A stretch of DNA of 64,000 nucleotides from Enterococcus larvae (GCF_017830045.1 NZ_JAEDXU010000004.1:1-64000); one strand, 5' to 3'; shown: positions 27,593-37,776, numbered from the stretch's first letter. The notes: generated by a model not told the origin, from the sequence alone. Made by a program: numbers and translations.

Positions 27593-27602
27593 AAACTCCT
27601 CC

Positions 27603-28310
27603 TTATATACTGACTAAACGTAGTTTAGTGATATTCTCATAAATCGAAAGCTCTTCTATTACCTCAGCATACGTCATCCCTCTGGGAAGCTCAATCGTAT
27701 AGATATTTGTATAGACTCTGGTATTTCCGCTCAAATCAACATCAAAATTGACATCCTCTATCTCGATTTTATGCTGTTCAAAATACTGATTGATGAATTC
27801 TTTGGTTTCCTGCTTATGGACATAACGAATCTCCAATTTTTTTATTGTCGGCACATGGATGATTCTTTTGATCAAGGTCAATGCAATAAATACACCAATA
27901 AAACTCGTCAGCGCAATCGCATAATACCCCATACCGATCGCAATACCTAAACCGGCAACTGCCCATAAGGATGCTGCTGTAGTCAATCCTGTAACGGATC
28001 GTTTTGTTACGATGATCGTTCCGGCACCAAGAAAACCAATGCCGCTCACAACCTGAGCAATCAGCCTTGCTTGATCCGAGCGAATCACACCACTTATTTC
28101 CGGATAAGCCATCGCATCTCTCAACGCAGAAAGCGCAATTTCATCCTGTATCAATGCAATGACGGTCGCACCCATGCAAACAAGAATATGCGTACGCATT
28201 CCAGCTGGACGGTTTTTATACTGCCGTTCAAAACCAATCGTACCGCCGATGATCATCGAAAGAGACAAGCGTAAAACAATCTCAGGAATAGTTAACGTCA
28301 ACTCTGTCAA
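27603..28310 (-). CDS. MgtC/SapB family membrane protein
   Basis: A 235-aa protein with an N-terminal membrane domain of about five helices carrying the MgtC signature GFERQYKNRPAGMRTHILVCMGA (about residues 25-47; quoted here as a region) and LGAGTIIV. A C-terminal ACT-like cytoplasmic domain (about 155-235) follows. Family members affect growth in low magnesium and membrane ATPase control. TTG start with AAAGGTGATG upstream. Operon with the phosphatase gene downstream. Confidence 0.9.
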   Translation of the reverse strand: MTELTLTIPEIVLRLSLSMIIGGTIGFERQYKNRPAGMRTHILVCMGATVIALIQDEIALSALRDAMAYPEISGVIRSDQARLIAQVVSGIGFLGAGTIIVTKRSVTGLTTAASLWAVAGLGIAIGMGYYAIALTSFIGVFIALTLIKRIIHVPTIKKLEIRYVHKQETKEFINQYFEQHKIEIEDVNFDVDLSGNTRVYTNIYTIELPRGMTYAEVIEELSIYENITKLRLVSI

Positions 28311-28458
28311 TTTTCTTCATCACCTTTGCTTGTAAGATAAATCTTTATCTTATTATAGCACTATTCTAATCAAAATTTCGTTGAAAAACGGATCTTCTCC
28401 TGTCAGGATTTTGCAAACATCCACTTCTTGATATCGATAAAAGAAAATTCAATAAAAA

Positions 28459-28500
28459 AACAAAGCCTTCAGCAGTTAGCTGAAGACCTTGTTTTTTTAT
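28459..28500 (-). terminator. nagB terminator
   Basis: CAAAGCCTTCAGC (from 28461) pairs with GCTGAAGACCTTG (ending about 28491). It is flanked by A7 on the left and T8 on the right, so it can terminate nagB transcription on the minus strand. Confidence 0.88.
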
Positions 28501-28504
28501 TAGA

Positions 28505-29206
28505 TTAAAGTTTTGACGCTGCTGCTTCATCGATGATCACTACAACATCATCGTGATTTTGCAATGCACTTGCAGGCATATCGATTGTAACAGGTCCGTC
28601 AACCAGCCCTTTTACAGCGTCTGCTTTTGCCTCTCCATAAGCCATCAAAATCATTTTCTTTCCTTTTAGAATAGAACCGATCCCCATTGAAACGGCTGTT
28701 GTAGGTACATCTTCAACGCGATCGAAATAGCGCTTATTAGCATTGATTGTTGACTCTGTCAGCTCAACAACGTGAGTCAGGCTATCAAGTGGTGTTCCTG
28801 GCTCATTAAATCCAATGTGACCATTTTGGCCAATACCTAAAATTTGGATATCGACAGTGTGACCGTCGATGATTTCTTCGTAACGTTTGCATTCAGCATC
28901 TAAATCTTCTGCTTTCCCGTTAGGAACATATGTGTCCTTAAATGGTTTTTTGTTGAATAATTTCTCATTCATGAAATGACGGTAGCTCTGCTCATCATTA
29001 CCGCCTAAGCCAACGTACTCATCAAGATTGATTGAAACCATATGAGAGAAATCTAAATCACTTTCCACCATTTCTTTATATAGTGTTTCCGGTGTGCTTC
29101 CTGTCGCAAGACCTAGCACTCCAGCCCCTGCTGCCATGCCTTCTTTGATAAGTTCAAAAGCTTTTTTTCCGCCTTCTTCTGCATTTGCTACACGAATGAT
29201 TTTCAT
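28505..29206 (-). CDS. nagB: Glucosamine-6-phosphate deaminase NagB
   Basis: A 233-aa enzyme converting glucosamine-6-phosphate to fructose-6-phosphate and ammonia, the branch between amino-sugar catabolism and wall precursor synthesis. Signatures: [12 protein letters not shown] (phosphate loop), [10 protein letters not shown] with the catalytic Asp, and [14 protein letters not shown] with the catalytic His and Glu. Short form, lacking the C-terminal allosteric extension of the E. coli enzyme. AAAGGAGA precedes the ATG and a TATAAT hexamer lies about 45 bp upstream (near 29250). Monocistronic. Confidence 0.96.
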   Translation of the reverse strand: MKIIRVANAEEGGKKAFELIKEGMAAGAGVLGLATGSTPETLYKEMVESDLDFSHMVSINLDEYVGLGGNDEQSYRHFMNEKLFNKKPFKDTYVPNGKAEDLDAECKRYEEIIDGHTVDIQILGIGQNGHIGFNEPGTPLDSLTHVVELTESTINANKRYFDRVEDVPTTAVSMGIGSILKGKKMILMAYGEAKADAVKGLVDGPVTIDMPASALQNHDDVVVIIDEAAASKL

Positions 29207-29346
29207 TGATGATTCTCCTTTGCTCTTCGCTTGTTTTGGTATAGTCCAATTATAGCACTTTTCTTTTTCTTTTTCTACCCAAACGAATAGAAAAGATTAT
29301 TTTTTCTTGTTGATTTGAAGTAACTTTAAAAAATAATTGATTCAAT

Positions 29347-29385
29347 AAAAAAACAGAAGCGCTCTTTACAAAGGCTCCTGTTTCA
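29347..29385 (-). terminator. Terminator of the LCP gene
   Basis: AAACAGAAGC (29351-29360) pairs with GGCTCCTGTTT around a CTTTACAAAG-type loop. An A run to the left gives the T tract on the minus strand, about 25 bases past the stop codon. Confidence 0.75.
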
Positions 29386-29409
29386 TTCGTCACAATTTTA
29401 ATTAGTTAT

Positions 29410-30648
29410 TTACGTTCCGTCTGCTGCACCGTCGACATTGCCAACGTCAGCGCCTGAATCATCAGCCACTACACCACCGTTATTCTCATAACTTGGCGTT
29501 GTCTCAACAGGTGCAGGAGTCGGCTCAACATAAGCCGGTTCACTGTAACCTTGATCGTAATTTTGGCTGTAGCCTTGATCATAGTTTCCTGAATAGGAAT
29601 CTGCAGCTGCGTTTGCAGTTGGATCATAATACGTACTGTCGCCAGTATAAGATGAGCTTGTTCCAGTATAAGACCCGTAAGCAGCCAATCGAGTGGTAAG
29701 CTCCGCCAGCATAGTATCATTTTGCGGTAGACCAAGCTGTGCACGCAATTGGGTTTGAATATCGAATAAATTATCTGCATTCAATATTTGATAAGAGACA
29801 CCATCGATCATGGCATCAGATGTTTCCAACTGTAACGACTCAATACTCTGAAACGCAGATAGATATTTTTTCTGAATATCGATCATGTCATCCCAAGTTA
29901 AGTCTGTTTTCACATTGTCCTTTACCGCATTCAAAATACTCTTGTATTGTGTCACACCGCTAAGGCTCAACACTTTACGAACAATCTTTTCCACGACTTC
30001 TCTTTGTCGTTTTTGACGACCGATATCTCCCTCAGGGTCATCATAACGGTAACGAGCATAAGCTAAGCCTGTTTCGCCTGTCAATGTCATCGGTCCTTTT
30101 GGTAAATCAACCCCATCAAGCTCTGTCTCATAAGGATTATCTACATCAATGCCACCTACAGCATCAATCAAATCCTTCAGACCTCTCATGTTGATGGACA
30201 CATAGTTGTCTATCGGAATATCCAATAAGTTCTCTACGGTATCAATCGTCATTTTTGCTCCACCGTAGGCATACGCATGATTCAGTTTATCATCCGTATC
30301 ATTCCCTACAAGCTCCGTCAATGTATCACGGCTTAAGCTGATCATTGTCGATTTATTTTCCTTAGGATTAACAGTGACAACCATTATGGTGTCAGAACGT
30401 CCACCGTCCTCTTCGTCTCTCCCAAGATCCCCATTATCAATCCCCATCAACAAAACTGAGAAGGGTTCTTGAGCATCAATATTTACAGCAGTTTCCCGCT
30501 TAGCTGAAACTCTTTCGATTGATTCATATACATCTGTTACTGTATCGCTGGCATCAGAATACATTTTAAGTCCATAGGCACATATTCCGGCAACCAGTAC
30601 AAAGACTAGTCCAAGGAAAGACAGCACCAGCTTTTTCCATAAGTTCAT
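29410..30648 (-). CDS. LytR-CpsA-Psr (LCP) family glycopolymer ligase
   Basis: A 412-aa membrane-anchored protein expected to transfer teichoic acid or capsule from undecaprenyl carriers to peptidoglycan. A short cytoplasmic tail and one helix (about 5-27) precede the LCP domain (about 60-290). Key motifs are LLMGIDNGD, GRSDTIMVVTVNP, SLSRDT, NHAYAYGG and the arginine-rich YARYRYDDPEGDIGRQKRQ. The C-terminal 90 residues are Tyr/Gln/Pro-rich with repeats around NYDQGYS, probably a wall-spanning tail. Start at 30648 because AGGAAG precedes that ATG; an ATG five codons upstream has no site. It lies just beyond the polysaccharide operon, which is a suggestive position. Confidence 0.92.
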   Translation of the reverse strand: MNLWKKLVLSFLGLVFVLVAGICAYGLKMYSDASDTVTDVYESIERVSAKRETAVNIDAQEPFSVLLMGIDNGDLGRDEEDGGRSDTIMVVTVNPKENKSTMISLSRDTLTELVGNDTDDKLNHAYAYGGAKMTIDTVENLLDIPIDNYVSINMRGLKDLIDAVGGIDVDNPYETELDGVDLPKGPMTLTGETGLAYARYRYDDPEGDIGRQKRQREVVEKIVRKVLSLSGVTQYKSILNAVKDNVKTDLTWDDMIDIQKKYLSAFQSIESLQLETSDAMIDGVSYQILNADNLFDIQTQLRAQLGLPQNDTMLAELTTRLAAYGSYTGTSSSYTGDSTYYDPTANAAADSYSGNYDQGYSQNYDQGYSEPAYVEPTPAPVETTPSYENNGGVVADDSGADVGNVDGAADGT

Positions 30649-31157
30649 AAGACACTTCCTCATTTACGCAAGAATCGTTATACCTAATCATTTTCTCACA
30701 ATTTTTGTACAGTAGCAATAATTTTGAAAGAATGGCATCATTTCTTAACACAATTGTAAAATAAGGAATATAAGGAAATGAGAAGCAGGAAATTACATGC
30801 CTCATGTTTTCTACTTATACTTTTCTGATATAGCAGTTGATATACTATTACAAAATAAGCCTTACCCATTTTTCCATTCATACGTTAATCATCTAAATTA
30901 TTTCAACTAACCAACGTATAGTTAAACGAAATATTTATCTTTTTTATTTCAAAATCTGTTTCTTGAAAAAGTAATCCATCACGCAACTAATCAAGTGAAC
31001 TTATTAAACAATAGACGAAGTAAACCTTGCAACATTTGTAAAAAGCCTCTTTACCAAAAAAGATAAAGAACGGCTTCTTATTTTTAAGATTAGCACACCT
31101 GCTATTTCTCTTGCAGAACTTCATTTTTTCAACTTCTGCTATTATATATGTTTTTGT
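30649..31157. other. Intergenic region, about 510 bp
   Basis: AT-rich with no gene I can support. It holds the promoter region of the LCP gene and, at its right end, the terminator of the polysaccharide operon. I saw no riboswitch-like conserved structure. Confidence 0.5.
31041..31080 (-). terminator. Terminator of the polysaccharide operon
   Basis: AAAGCC-TCTTTACC pairs with GATAAAGAA-CGGCTT around an A-rich loop. The left flank TAAAAAG gives a T tract on the minus strand. It lies about 80 bp past the stop of the flippase gene. Confidence 0.75.
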
Positions 31158-32558
31158 TTAAATTTTTTCCTTGATGAATTTAATAGATGTACCTATGTCT
31201 GAGAACTTATACACATAAATCAAAAGAACAGCTCCGTACAGCAGCATTGAAAGTGCAGAATTAACATACCAATTGATCACTATGAACAGCAACGTTAGCA
31301 CTGTCTCTGAAAGTACCTCTTTGCTTATGCTAATATCCAGATAACCTGCAAGCTTTCTCTCAGCTAAAAATGATCGAATAGCTAACGAAATAACAATCGA
31401 AAAAATTGCAAGATTTGGATTAGGAATCAAGAAAACAAATAGTATTCCTAAAACTAAGCTCACAGCCACAGAAATGATATTTGATGTTAAAATCACCTGT
31501 TCTCGTCGTATTGTTTTTAAAAATGTATTGATCAGCATACTTGTTTTGCTGTTATAAATGATAATTGGGAAAACGATGGCCATGTATCGAAGACTATCCG
31601 CATATTGCGGCAACCAGAGAACAAGGACGCTCTTAAGAGGGTAGTAGAAAACCATTGCGCAAAAAATTCCTGTCATCAATAAGCTGTTCATCTTTTTATA
31701 TAGTGGGCTTAGTTGGCTTTCATCTGTTCTTCGTAAAATTGGAAAGACGACCATTGATACTGCATTAACAAAAATCATCATCAAGTTAGACAGCGTCAGC
31801 GTCAGGGACACTTTCCCGAAAAAAGCAATCCCCCATTTGAATTCAATCATGAATCGAATCAATCCTGTGATAAAAATACCGGCGATTCCACCAAATGTTA
31901 CCTTATAACCAATTAAAATATTCTCTTTTATATCCGTTAAACTTGAGCGGATATCTATCGGTTTTGAAAGCAGCAACTTCCTATTTGTGATTACCGCATA
32001 GACTAGGCTTATCGTTCGTGCCAAAATATCTGCCAATATCAGACCTTTAAAAGACCCTGTTTTAAAGAAAAATAGAAAAAGAAAAACCAGAGCTAGATAA
32101 ATAATACGATCCAGTATGATAATAAATGAATATTTTTTCAGCATATTCGTAGCCAACAAAATGAATTGAACAAATATGTTTGAATTATAGATAAACATAC
32201 AGATACTTGCTGCTACAAGAACAAAAAGCTTATTTTCATCAGGAACAAACAGTAATGTGAATGCCACTAGTATCAAAGAAAGAATAAATTCAAAGAATAG
32301 AAACATGGAAAATTGCGTACCGTATTTCCGTTTATCTAACGAACTGTATTCTTCTCCACCAATTTGCAGATACATGCCATCAACCCAGCCAAAATGAAAG
32401 ATTCCTAGATAGGTAAAATACAACATATATAACTGGAAATAGCCATATGATTCTACTCCAATCAGTTTAGGAATCGTCAACGTAACAATCATGGAGATGA
32501 TCGTTGACAGCATATTCGCCATAAAAGTGTATGATAGATTTTTCAGTATTTTTTTCAA
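31158..32558 (-). CDS. wzx: Wzx-type polysaccharide flippase
   Basis: A 466-aa polytopic protein with about 12-14 membrane helices and few charged residues, of the MATE-like polysaccharide transporter superfamily. The N-terminal YTFMANMLSTIISMIVTLTIPKLIG is a typical first helix. It would flip undecaprenyl-linked repeat units outward for the Wzy polymerase encoded upstream. TTG start, with AGGAGA eight bases upstream. Last gene of the operon, 17 bases after wzy. Confidence 0.85.
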   Translation of the reverse strand: MKKILKNLSYTFMANMLSTIISMIVTLTIPKLIGVESYGYFQLYMLYFTYLGIFHFGWVDGMYLQIGGEEYSSLDKRKYGTQFSMFLFFEFILSLILVAFTLLFVPDENKLFVLVAASICMFIYNSNIFVQFILLATNMLKKYSFIIILDRIIYLALVFLFLFFFKTGSFKGLILADILARTISLVYAVITNRKLLLSKPIDIRSSLTDIKENILIGYKVTFGGIAGIFITGLIRFMIEFKWGIAFFGKVSLTLTLSNLMMIFVNAVSMVVFPILRRTDESQLSPLYKKMNSLLMTGIFCAMVFYYPLKSVLVLWLPQYADSLRYMAIVFPIIIYNSKTSMLINTFLKTIRREQVILTSNIISVAVSLVLGILFVFLIPNPNLAIFSIVISLAIRSFLAERKLAGYLDISISKEVLSETVLTLLFIVINWYVNSALSMLLYGAVLLIYVYKFSDIGTSIKFIKEKI

Positions 32559-32575
32559 AATTTTTCTCCTAAGCT

Positions 32576-33874
32576 CTAGTTAAAATATATCTTTCTCCTT
32601 GTGATTAAATGGAAGAAAATATATAAGTAAATACTTTGATACAGTGTTGCAAGTGTGAATATATTGCTTACGAATTGTTCGTCAATTGCTACTTCAACTA
32701 CAGGATAAAATATGCTGCAGAATATAATAATGTTAATGGCACTAGTTGTTGTTCGTTTAATTTTTTCCATCCACCCACTATAAAACATTCCTTGTATGAA
32801 GAAAATGAACAACATACCAAACTGACCATAATCTTGTATGTATCTTCTTAGGCTAGTATAAATATTTGTTCTAAAATCTGAAAAATAGATAAATTCTAAT
32901 GGTGTATTATATTCCGCTACGGAGGTTAAGCGAAGCTTCCTCAAAATAGTATATATATTATAGAGCGTTTCCTTACCAAAAAATTCGCTTTGACCAGGTT
33001 CTCTTAAATATTGGTTCAATCCAACAATTGAGCTCCCAATATAAATTGAAATGTCATCCCAGAGATTACGTACATCAGTTTTCCCTGTTAAAAAACCTAA
33101 AAATCGAAATAGAATCAAAAAGACGATAATTCCCACAACACCTAAGAGAATGATCTTCACATCTACCATCCTATCCCAATTATTACTTTTCTTCCACAGA
33201 ATAAAGAAGAGCATCAAAATATAAACAATCAATCGAATAAAATCAATTCTGGCAGTTGAAATAGAAATCTGTATACCATACATAATTATAGGGAAAAAAT
33301 AGGAAATATTAATTCTATTGAAAAATAACTTATTATAAATCAATGAAAAAATGTAGACATAGGCAATCGTCTTAGACATCATGAGGAAATGCGATAAGTA
33401 AGAAGGAACCTCTGTCTGATATTTTGTATTGATTACAGCATATCTGGCAAATTTGAACATTTCATCATATCCACCGGAATTTCCGGCCAAAAGAGAGATG
33501 GAATAAATATACCTGAAATACAGAAATAAGGTACCACCCATAAAAATCACAAACAGCATTGTTATACCACTACTTACTTTTATCGGTTTCTCATCAAATA
33601 ATCGATGATTGTTTGATTTGAAAAAGGACCTACCCAGTGTTTTTGATACCACATCTCCAACGCCAAAAAGAAGTAAAGCGAGAAAAAGCAATAATATAGT
33701 GAGAGGATAGATTTCAATATTCCATTTTCCAACATTCACTAAACAGACAATTACTGATAATGAAATAACCGTAATTGAAATAAGCCATGGAGATAAGATA
33801 TCTCTGCCATTTAATATATAAGCAGCTATTCCTAGCGTTATTAGAAAAAGCAATAATAGTAGTAAATAGTACAT
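32576..33874 (-). CDS. wzy: Wzy-type polysaccharide polymerase
   Basis: A 432-aa membrane protein with about ten to twelve helices and a large extracytoplasmic loop (about 285-345, with FLTGKTDVRNLWDDI and SIVGLNQYL). This is the layout of O-antigen/capsule polymerases, and a YSGW motif lies near the end. Wzy proteins share little sequence, so the call leans on topology, on position between a glycosyltransferase and the flippase, and on the absence of another candidate in the cluster. AGGAGGA precedes the ATG. Confidence 0.78.
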   Translation of the reverse strand: MYYLLLLLLFLITLGIAAYILNGRDILSPWLISITVISLSVIVCLVNVGKWNIEIYPLTILLLFLALLLFGVGDVVSKTLGRSFFKSNNHRLFDEKPIKVSSGITMLFVIFMGGTLFLYFRYIYSISLLAGNSGGYDEMFKFARYAVINTKYQTEVPSYLSHFLMMSKTIAYVYIFSLIYNKLFFNRINISYFFPIIMYGIQISISTARIDFIRLIVYILMLFFILWKKSNNWDRMVDVKIILLGVVGIIVFLILFRFLGFLTGKTDVRNLWDDISIYIGSSIVGLNQYLREPGQSEFFGKETLYNIYTILRKLRLTSVAEYNTPLEFIYFSDFRTNIYTSLRRYIQDYGQFGMLFIFFIQGMFYSGWMEKIKRTTTSAINIIIFCSIFYPVVEVAIDEQFVSNIFTLATLYQSIYLYIFFHLITRRKIYFN

Positions 33875-33887
33875 CGGTTCCTCCTGT

Positions 33888-34763
33888 TTATCTCGTTATC
33901 TTGGCTCTCATTCCAGCAGATATTCCTCGCAGCATAGCTCCAAATTGCGCAAAAAAACGCTTCTCAAAAATCAATTTTTTAACTTCCCACTTTGTTACTT
34001 TTTTCAACTCTGACGACACCTTGATATGCTTCTTATATTTACGCATAAAGTAAATTGAGTTTCTAACAAAATAGTAATTTCTAACAGGGTTATGATTAAA
34101 TACGATTGTCTTTTTCTTCATTTTATCAGAAGAAAGAGACTCGATCATTCTCCCAACGATTGAAAGCTCGGCGCCATCTCCAAGCTGCTGGATCATATAC
34201 GTATCGTTCACACGAACAATTTTCTTATTTAGCAGTAGGACTTTCTGGCACATATCATAATCAACATAATCAATGAACAGCCAATCATCATAACCGCCAG
34301 CTTCTTTCCATGCGGCTGTCTCTAGCAGCATCCCGGAAGTGGGGCAACGCTCAACATAATCATACTCGTTTTCAGTGGATGTCTCAAATAGAATTTCTCC
34401 GCTAGAAGACTTTCGTATGACTCTCAATGTCAACATTCCGATAGTCGGATCATCAATATATCTTGAGTAGCTTTCGATAACATTCGGTTGGATCAACGTA
34501 TCCTGATCCATGGATAGGACCCATTCAAAGCCCTCTTTATCAGCTTCCATCATCAAGCGATTCAAAGCCTTAGCGATACCAACATTTTCTGAAAAACCAA
34601 CAACGCTGATTTCTTTATCTATCAACTTGATCTGCTCAATATTGCTGCTGCCATTGTCAATAATGTAGACACGTTCAACCTGCTTTCGCAAAATAGCCAG
34701 GTTATTTTCCAGCAGCTCTATATCTGGATTAAATGTAATTACACCTGCACATATCTTTCTCAT
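33888..34763 (-). CDS. GT2-family glycosyltransferase (rhamnosyltransferase-like)
   Basis: A 291-aa cytoplasmic GT-A enzyme. The N-terminus CAGVITFNPDIELLENNLAI, the nucleotide site IIDNGSSN, and the metal-binding LSMDQDTLI (DxD-like) near residue 98 match the GT2 subfamily that includes many rhamnosyltransferases. ERCPTSGMLL and DYVDYDMC supply the acceptor-side acidic residues. The donor is not proven, and no dTDP-rhamnose genes are in the window. GAGGGAAT precedes the ATG. Confidence 0.85.
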   Translation of the reverse strand: MRKICAGVITFNPDIELLENNLAILRKQVERVYIIDNGSSNIEQIKLIDKEISVVGFSENVGIAKALNRLMMEADKEGFEWVLSMDQDTLIQPNVIESYSRYIDDPTIGMLTLRVIRKSSSGEILFETSTENEYDYVERCPTSGMLLETAAWKEAGGYDDWLFIDYVDYDMCQKVLLLNKKIVRVNDTYMIQQLGDGAELSIVGRMIESLSSDKMKKKTIVFNHNPVRNYYFVRNSIYFMRKYKKHIKVSSELKKVTKWEVKKLIFEKRFFAQFGAMLRGISAGMRAKITR

Positions 34764-34781
34764 CTATTCCCTCATCATATT

Positions 34782-35990
34782 TCATAAATTCAAAATTTCT
34801 TTATAGTTTCTTTCACAGTTATGCTCATCAAAAAATTCAAAAAAATCATCAATACGATCTAAGTATTTCTTGTCAACCTGCCAATTTGCTGAATAAGCCT
34901 TCTGCATTTCACGAAGCAGATCCTGCTCATTCTCAGTAACTGGTCCAAAACCATCCTCTTCATAAGTAAAATACTTACTTTCAGAATACTGCTTTTCAGT
35001 AAATTCTGCTTGATCAAACTGATAATAAATCATTGGTTTTTTCATATAACAAAAATCATAATTAACACTGGAATAATCTGTAATCAACAAACTCGTTTCT
35101 CTTAACAAATCTTGAATGAAGTAATCCTTCTGAAAAGCAATAGTGATTCTATCACTGGTCGAGTGAAAATATTGACTGTATATCTGTGCGTAATTATGTA
35201 AGTAAAGAATCAGCTCTAAGTCGTTGGACTCTAAAAAGCTTATCAATTCCTCACTATTGATCAAAGAAAAAAATCTTTTATAGTAGGTTGATTCTAAAAA
35301 TTTGTCTGTAACTTCTCGTTTTTTATCAGGGTCTACCTCTAGCCTGAAGTCCAGCCAGTTGCGCCACGTAGGCATAACAAGAATTTTATTCTTCTTTCCA
35401 TCATGGCTCTTCAAGGTATCACAGCGACAAAAGCCTATCACCTTTATTCTGTCTGCCACCTGATAATTCTCAGCGAGCATGATTTCTTTTTCCTTTTCAG
35501 ACATCGTTACTATCATATCATAATTTGTTTCTCTACCGTCAACAATGGATGAATAACCTCTGGCAACACCATGATTGAGAAAAACATTTTTAAATCCATG
35601 GAAATTCCATTGAACTAAGTCTTCACAAATTCTTCCATATGGGAAACCATAATATTTCGTTGTACCGATAAACTTATTACAACCCCAAAAAAGCAGATAA
35701 TGCTTTACTCCGCCGAATTTTATATAGTTTCCTAATGGTTTGATTCGCTCAAAGTCGCTGCATTCAAGATTGATGGGATAGAACACTTTGCGATTAGGAT
35801 CATGCTCTCTAATATATTTGAAAAGCCAGTAACCATTATCCCTTGCATTGTTCTCATACTCTGTGATCACCCATACATCCCTGTTGATCATTTTGTATAT
35901 CTTTCCGGGGATAAACATTATCACCAGTAAAAACAATGGACGAATATCTCTCAATTTGAGTTTTTTTATTTGTCCCAACAGCTTGTTCAT
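34782..35990 (-). CDS. CDP-glycerol/CDP-alditol phosphotransferase (TagF-like)
   Basis: A 402-aa peripheral membrane protein of the CDP-glycerol glycerophosphotransferase family, which moves polyol phosphates from CDP-polyols to lipid-linked acceptors. Typical signatures are WVITEYENNARDNGYWLFKY, FLNHGVARG with the catalytic-type His, VIGFCRCD, ILVMPTWRNWL, and LITDYSSVNYDFCYMKKP. It overlaps the upstream SDR gene by four bases. Whether it adds single residues or builds a polymer cannot be decided, as TagB, TagF and TarL share this fold. Confidence 0.88.
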   Translation of the reverse strand: MNKLLGQIKKLKLRDIRPLFLLVIMFIPGKIYKMINRDVWVITEYENNARDNGYWLFKYIREHDPNRKVFYPINLECSDFERIKPLGNYIKFGGVKHYLLFWGCNKFIGTTKYYGFPYGRICEDLVQWNFHGFKNVFLNHGVARGYSSIVDGRETNYDMIVTMSEKEKEIMLAENYQVADRIKVIGFCRCDTLKSHDGKKNKILVMPTWRNWLDFRLEVDPDKKREVTDKFLESTYYKRFFSLINSEELISFLESNDLELILYLHNYAQIYSQYFHSTSDRITIAFQKDYFIQDLLRETSLLITDYSSVNYDFCYMKKPMIYYQFDQAEFTEKQYSESKYFTYEEDGFGPVTENEQDLLREMQKAYSANWQVDKKYLDRIDDFFEFFDEHNCERNYKEILNL

Positions 35991-37051
35991 GCCTGTATCC
36001 CCTCTTCTCTTTCTTTGAAACTATCAATCAAAGAATGGAAGGAAGCTTCCAGAGAACGCTGCGGTTTCCAACCTAATTTCACTATCTTGTCAACATTCAG
36101 CTTTATCTGTGTTTTCTCTGCGAAACCTGATTTCTGTAAATCTTCAATTTCATAAACTACTTGGATCTGATTTCCAGTGATCCTTTCAGCTACTAAAGAG
36201 GCTACTTCCTTTATTCTCATTGTAGATTTCGGATTGGAGATGTTATAAATGTTATTTCGTTCCCCTTTTACAAATAGGTACATGAATGCCTGAACAACAT
36301 CTCGAATGTCACAATAATTAGCAACTGATTCTCCATCCGTTTTCAAGACGATATCCTGTCCGTTGATAACATTTTTTGCAAGCTGTGCAAAGAAACGATT
36401 TTCAAGAGTCGAAACGCCTGAACCAAATGTTTGAGCTAGACGAGCAACAATCACATCAAGAGATGCTTCTTTACCATAAGCAAAAGCAATCATCTCACTC
36501 GCTCTCTTGCCTTCCGGGTAAACGTTTCTCGGATTTGTTACATCCAAATACCCCAGATCCTTTTCAGTTACTTCAGTAAATTCATCATATCTTCCATATG
36601 CCTCCATTGAAGAAGTGAAGATTACCTTAGCCCCCTTCTCCTTGGTGAACTCTAACACTGCTCGAGTGCCATCGATCATGTCGTAGAAGGTCTTGGCGGG
36701 ATTATTGATGATCAGCTTTGATTGTGTTGTCGCAGCAGTATGAAGAACATAATCTACCGTGCCATCAAAATGAATCGGCTCTGTAATATCTTGAAAAACA
36801 CCTAGAATCCCTTGATTTTGGTATTCTTCATAGAGCGCATCAAATTTTTCTTTATTTCTGGCATGTCCAATAATTTTACAGTTCGTCTTAAAATATTCAT
36901 TCATATAAACAAGTGTCATGATGAATTGATAGCCCACCAATCCCGTTGCTCCTGTGACAAAAAAAGTTTTGTCTTTGAAATTGGGCATCAATTCCTTCAT
37001 TTCTTCTATCGAATCAATAATATCTTTATGAAATATAGGATCCAAAGTCAT
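35987..37051 (-). CDS. Extended SDR epimerase/dehydratase/reductase
   Basis: A 354-aa NAD(P)-dependent sugar-nucleotide enzyme. The Rossmann motif is FVTGATGLVGYQF (about 31-43), with the active-site Tyr-x3-Lys in NVYPEGKRASE preceded by FTSSMEAYG. The C-terminal region is of the epimerase/dehydratase type. Directly paired with the IspD-like cytidylyltransferase (the start codon overlaps its stop by one base). By analogy with pneumococcal CDP-polyol gene pairs, it could reduce a CDP-linked or phosphorylated sugar to an alditol; that is inference. ACGGAGG precedes the ATG. Confidence 0.85.
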   Translation of the reverse strand: MTLDPIFHKDIIDSIEEMKELMPNFKDKTFFVTGATGLVGYQFIMTLVYMNEYFKTNCKIIGHARNKEKFDALYEEYQNQGILGVFQDITEPIHFDGTVDYVLHTAATTQSKLIINNPAKTFYDMIDGTRAVLEFTKEKGAKVIFTSSMEAYGRYDEFTEVTEKDLGYLDVTNPRNVYPEGKRASEMIAFAYGKEASLDVIVARLAQTFGSGVSTLENRFFAQLAKNVINGQDIVLKTDGESVANYCDIRDVVQAFMYLFVKGERNNIYNISNPKSTMRIKEVASLVAERITGNQIQVVYEIEDLQKSGFAEKTQIKLNVDKIVKLGWKPQRSLEASFHSLIDSFKEREEGIQA

Positions 37052-37776
37052 TATTTGCCTCCGTCGTTGAAATTGTACTCTTTTTTCATTTCATAGATTG
37101 TTTTGAATAGGTAATAATCTGAAGGAGTCGTTATTTTGATGTTCTCTGTTTCTCCTTCGACAATGCCTAAACTGAAGCCATAATACTTCATCAACGAAGC
37201 AGAATCAATAAAATCTCTCTTCTCTTCATCGATAGATGTCTTATGAGCCTTCAAAATATTCTTAAGTAAAAAGCTTTGAGGGGCTTTAGCAAGACGACAT
37301 TTTTCTCTGTCAAAAATCTCATCCAGTTTTTCATCGGCGATGTAAGTCACTGTTTCTATTGCCGGACTAACTGTGATTGCGGCTCCTTCTAATTTTACAA
37401 GCTCAATATTGTTATTGATCGTATTATCATCTATGATTGGTCTAACACCATCATGGATCAACACAATGACTTCTTCTTGTGGGAACTGTTGGTCAATTGC
37501 CAAAAGCCCTTGATACTGTGAATCCAAAGCTGTTGCTCCTCCAGCTATAACTGCAAACACTTTTTTCAACTCAAACTTTTGCAGCAGCTCATTCATGTAA
37601 TCAAGCCATTCTGCCTTACAAACAACAACGATTGCATCAATATTGGGATTGTTTTCAAAAACATCAAGAGTATGTATGATAATCGGCTTTCCATCTAACT
37701 CTAAAAACTGCTTTGGAAGTGAATCATTCTTCATTCTTGAGCCAACTCCACCGGCAAAAATCAAGGCAACGTTCAT
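37051..37776 (-). CDS. IspD/TarI-like cytidylyltransferase
   Basis: A 241-aa CTP-dependent cytidylyltransferase. Signature elements are FAGGVGSRM (residues 7-15), SLPKQFLELDGKPIIIHTL, VLIHDGVRPII and APQSFLL. Within a polysaccharide cluster and beside LicD and a CDP-polyol-type transferase, TarI-like activation of ribitol-5-phosphate or another alditol phosphate is more likely than the isoprenoid IspD role. GAAGGTGGG precedes the ATG. Overlaps licD by four bases. Confidence 0.88.
   Translation of the reverse strand: MNVALIFAGGVGSRMKNDSLPKQFLELDGKPIIIHTLDVFENNPNIDAIVVVCKAEWLDYMNELLQKFELKKVFAVIAGGATALDSQYQGLLAIDQQFPQEEVIVLIHDGVRPIIDDNTINNNIELVKLEGAAITVSPAIETVTYIADEKLDEIFDREKCRLAKAPQSFLLKNILKAHKTSIDEEKRDFIDSASLMKYYGFSLGIVEGETENIKITTPSDYYLFKTIYEMKKEYNFNDGGK

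Noticed and set aside
37051-37776. Isoprenoid ispD, given ispG in the same window
   Set aside because: It is embedded in a polysaccharide operon with overlapping SDR and licD genes, so a TarI-like role is more likely; the isoprenoid role cannot be fully excluded.
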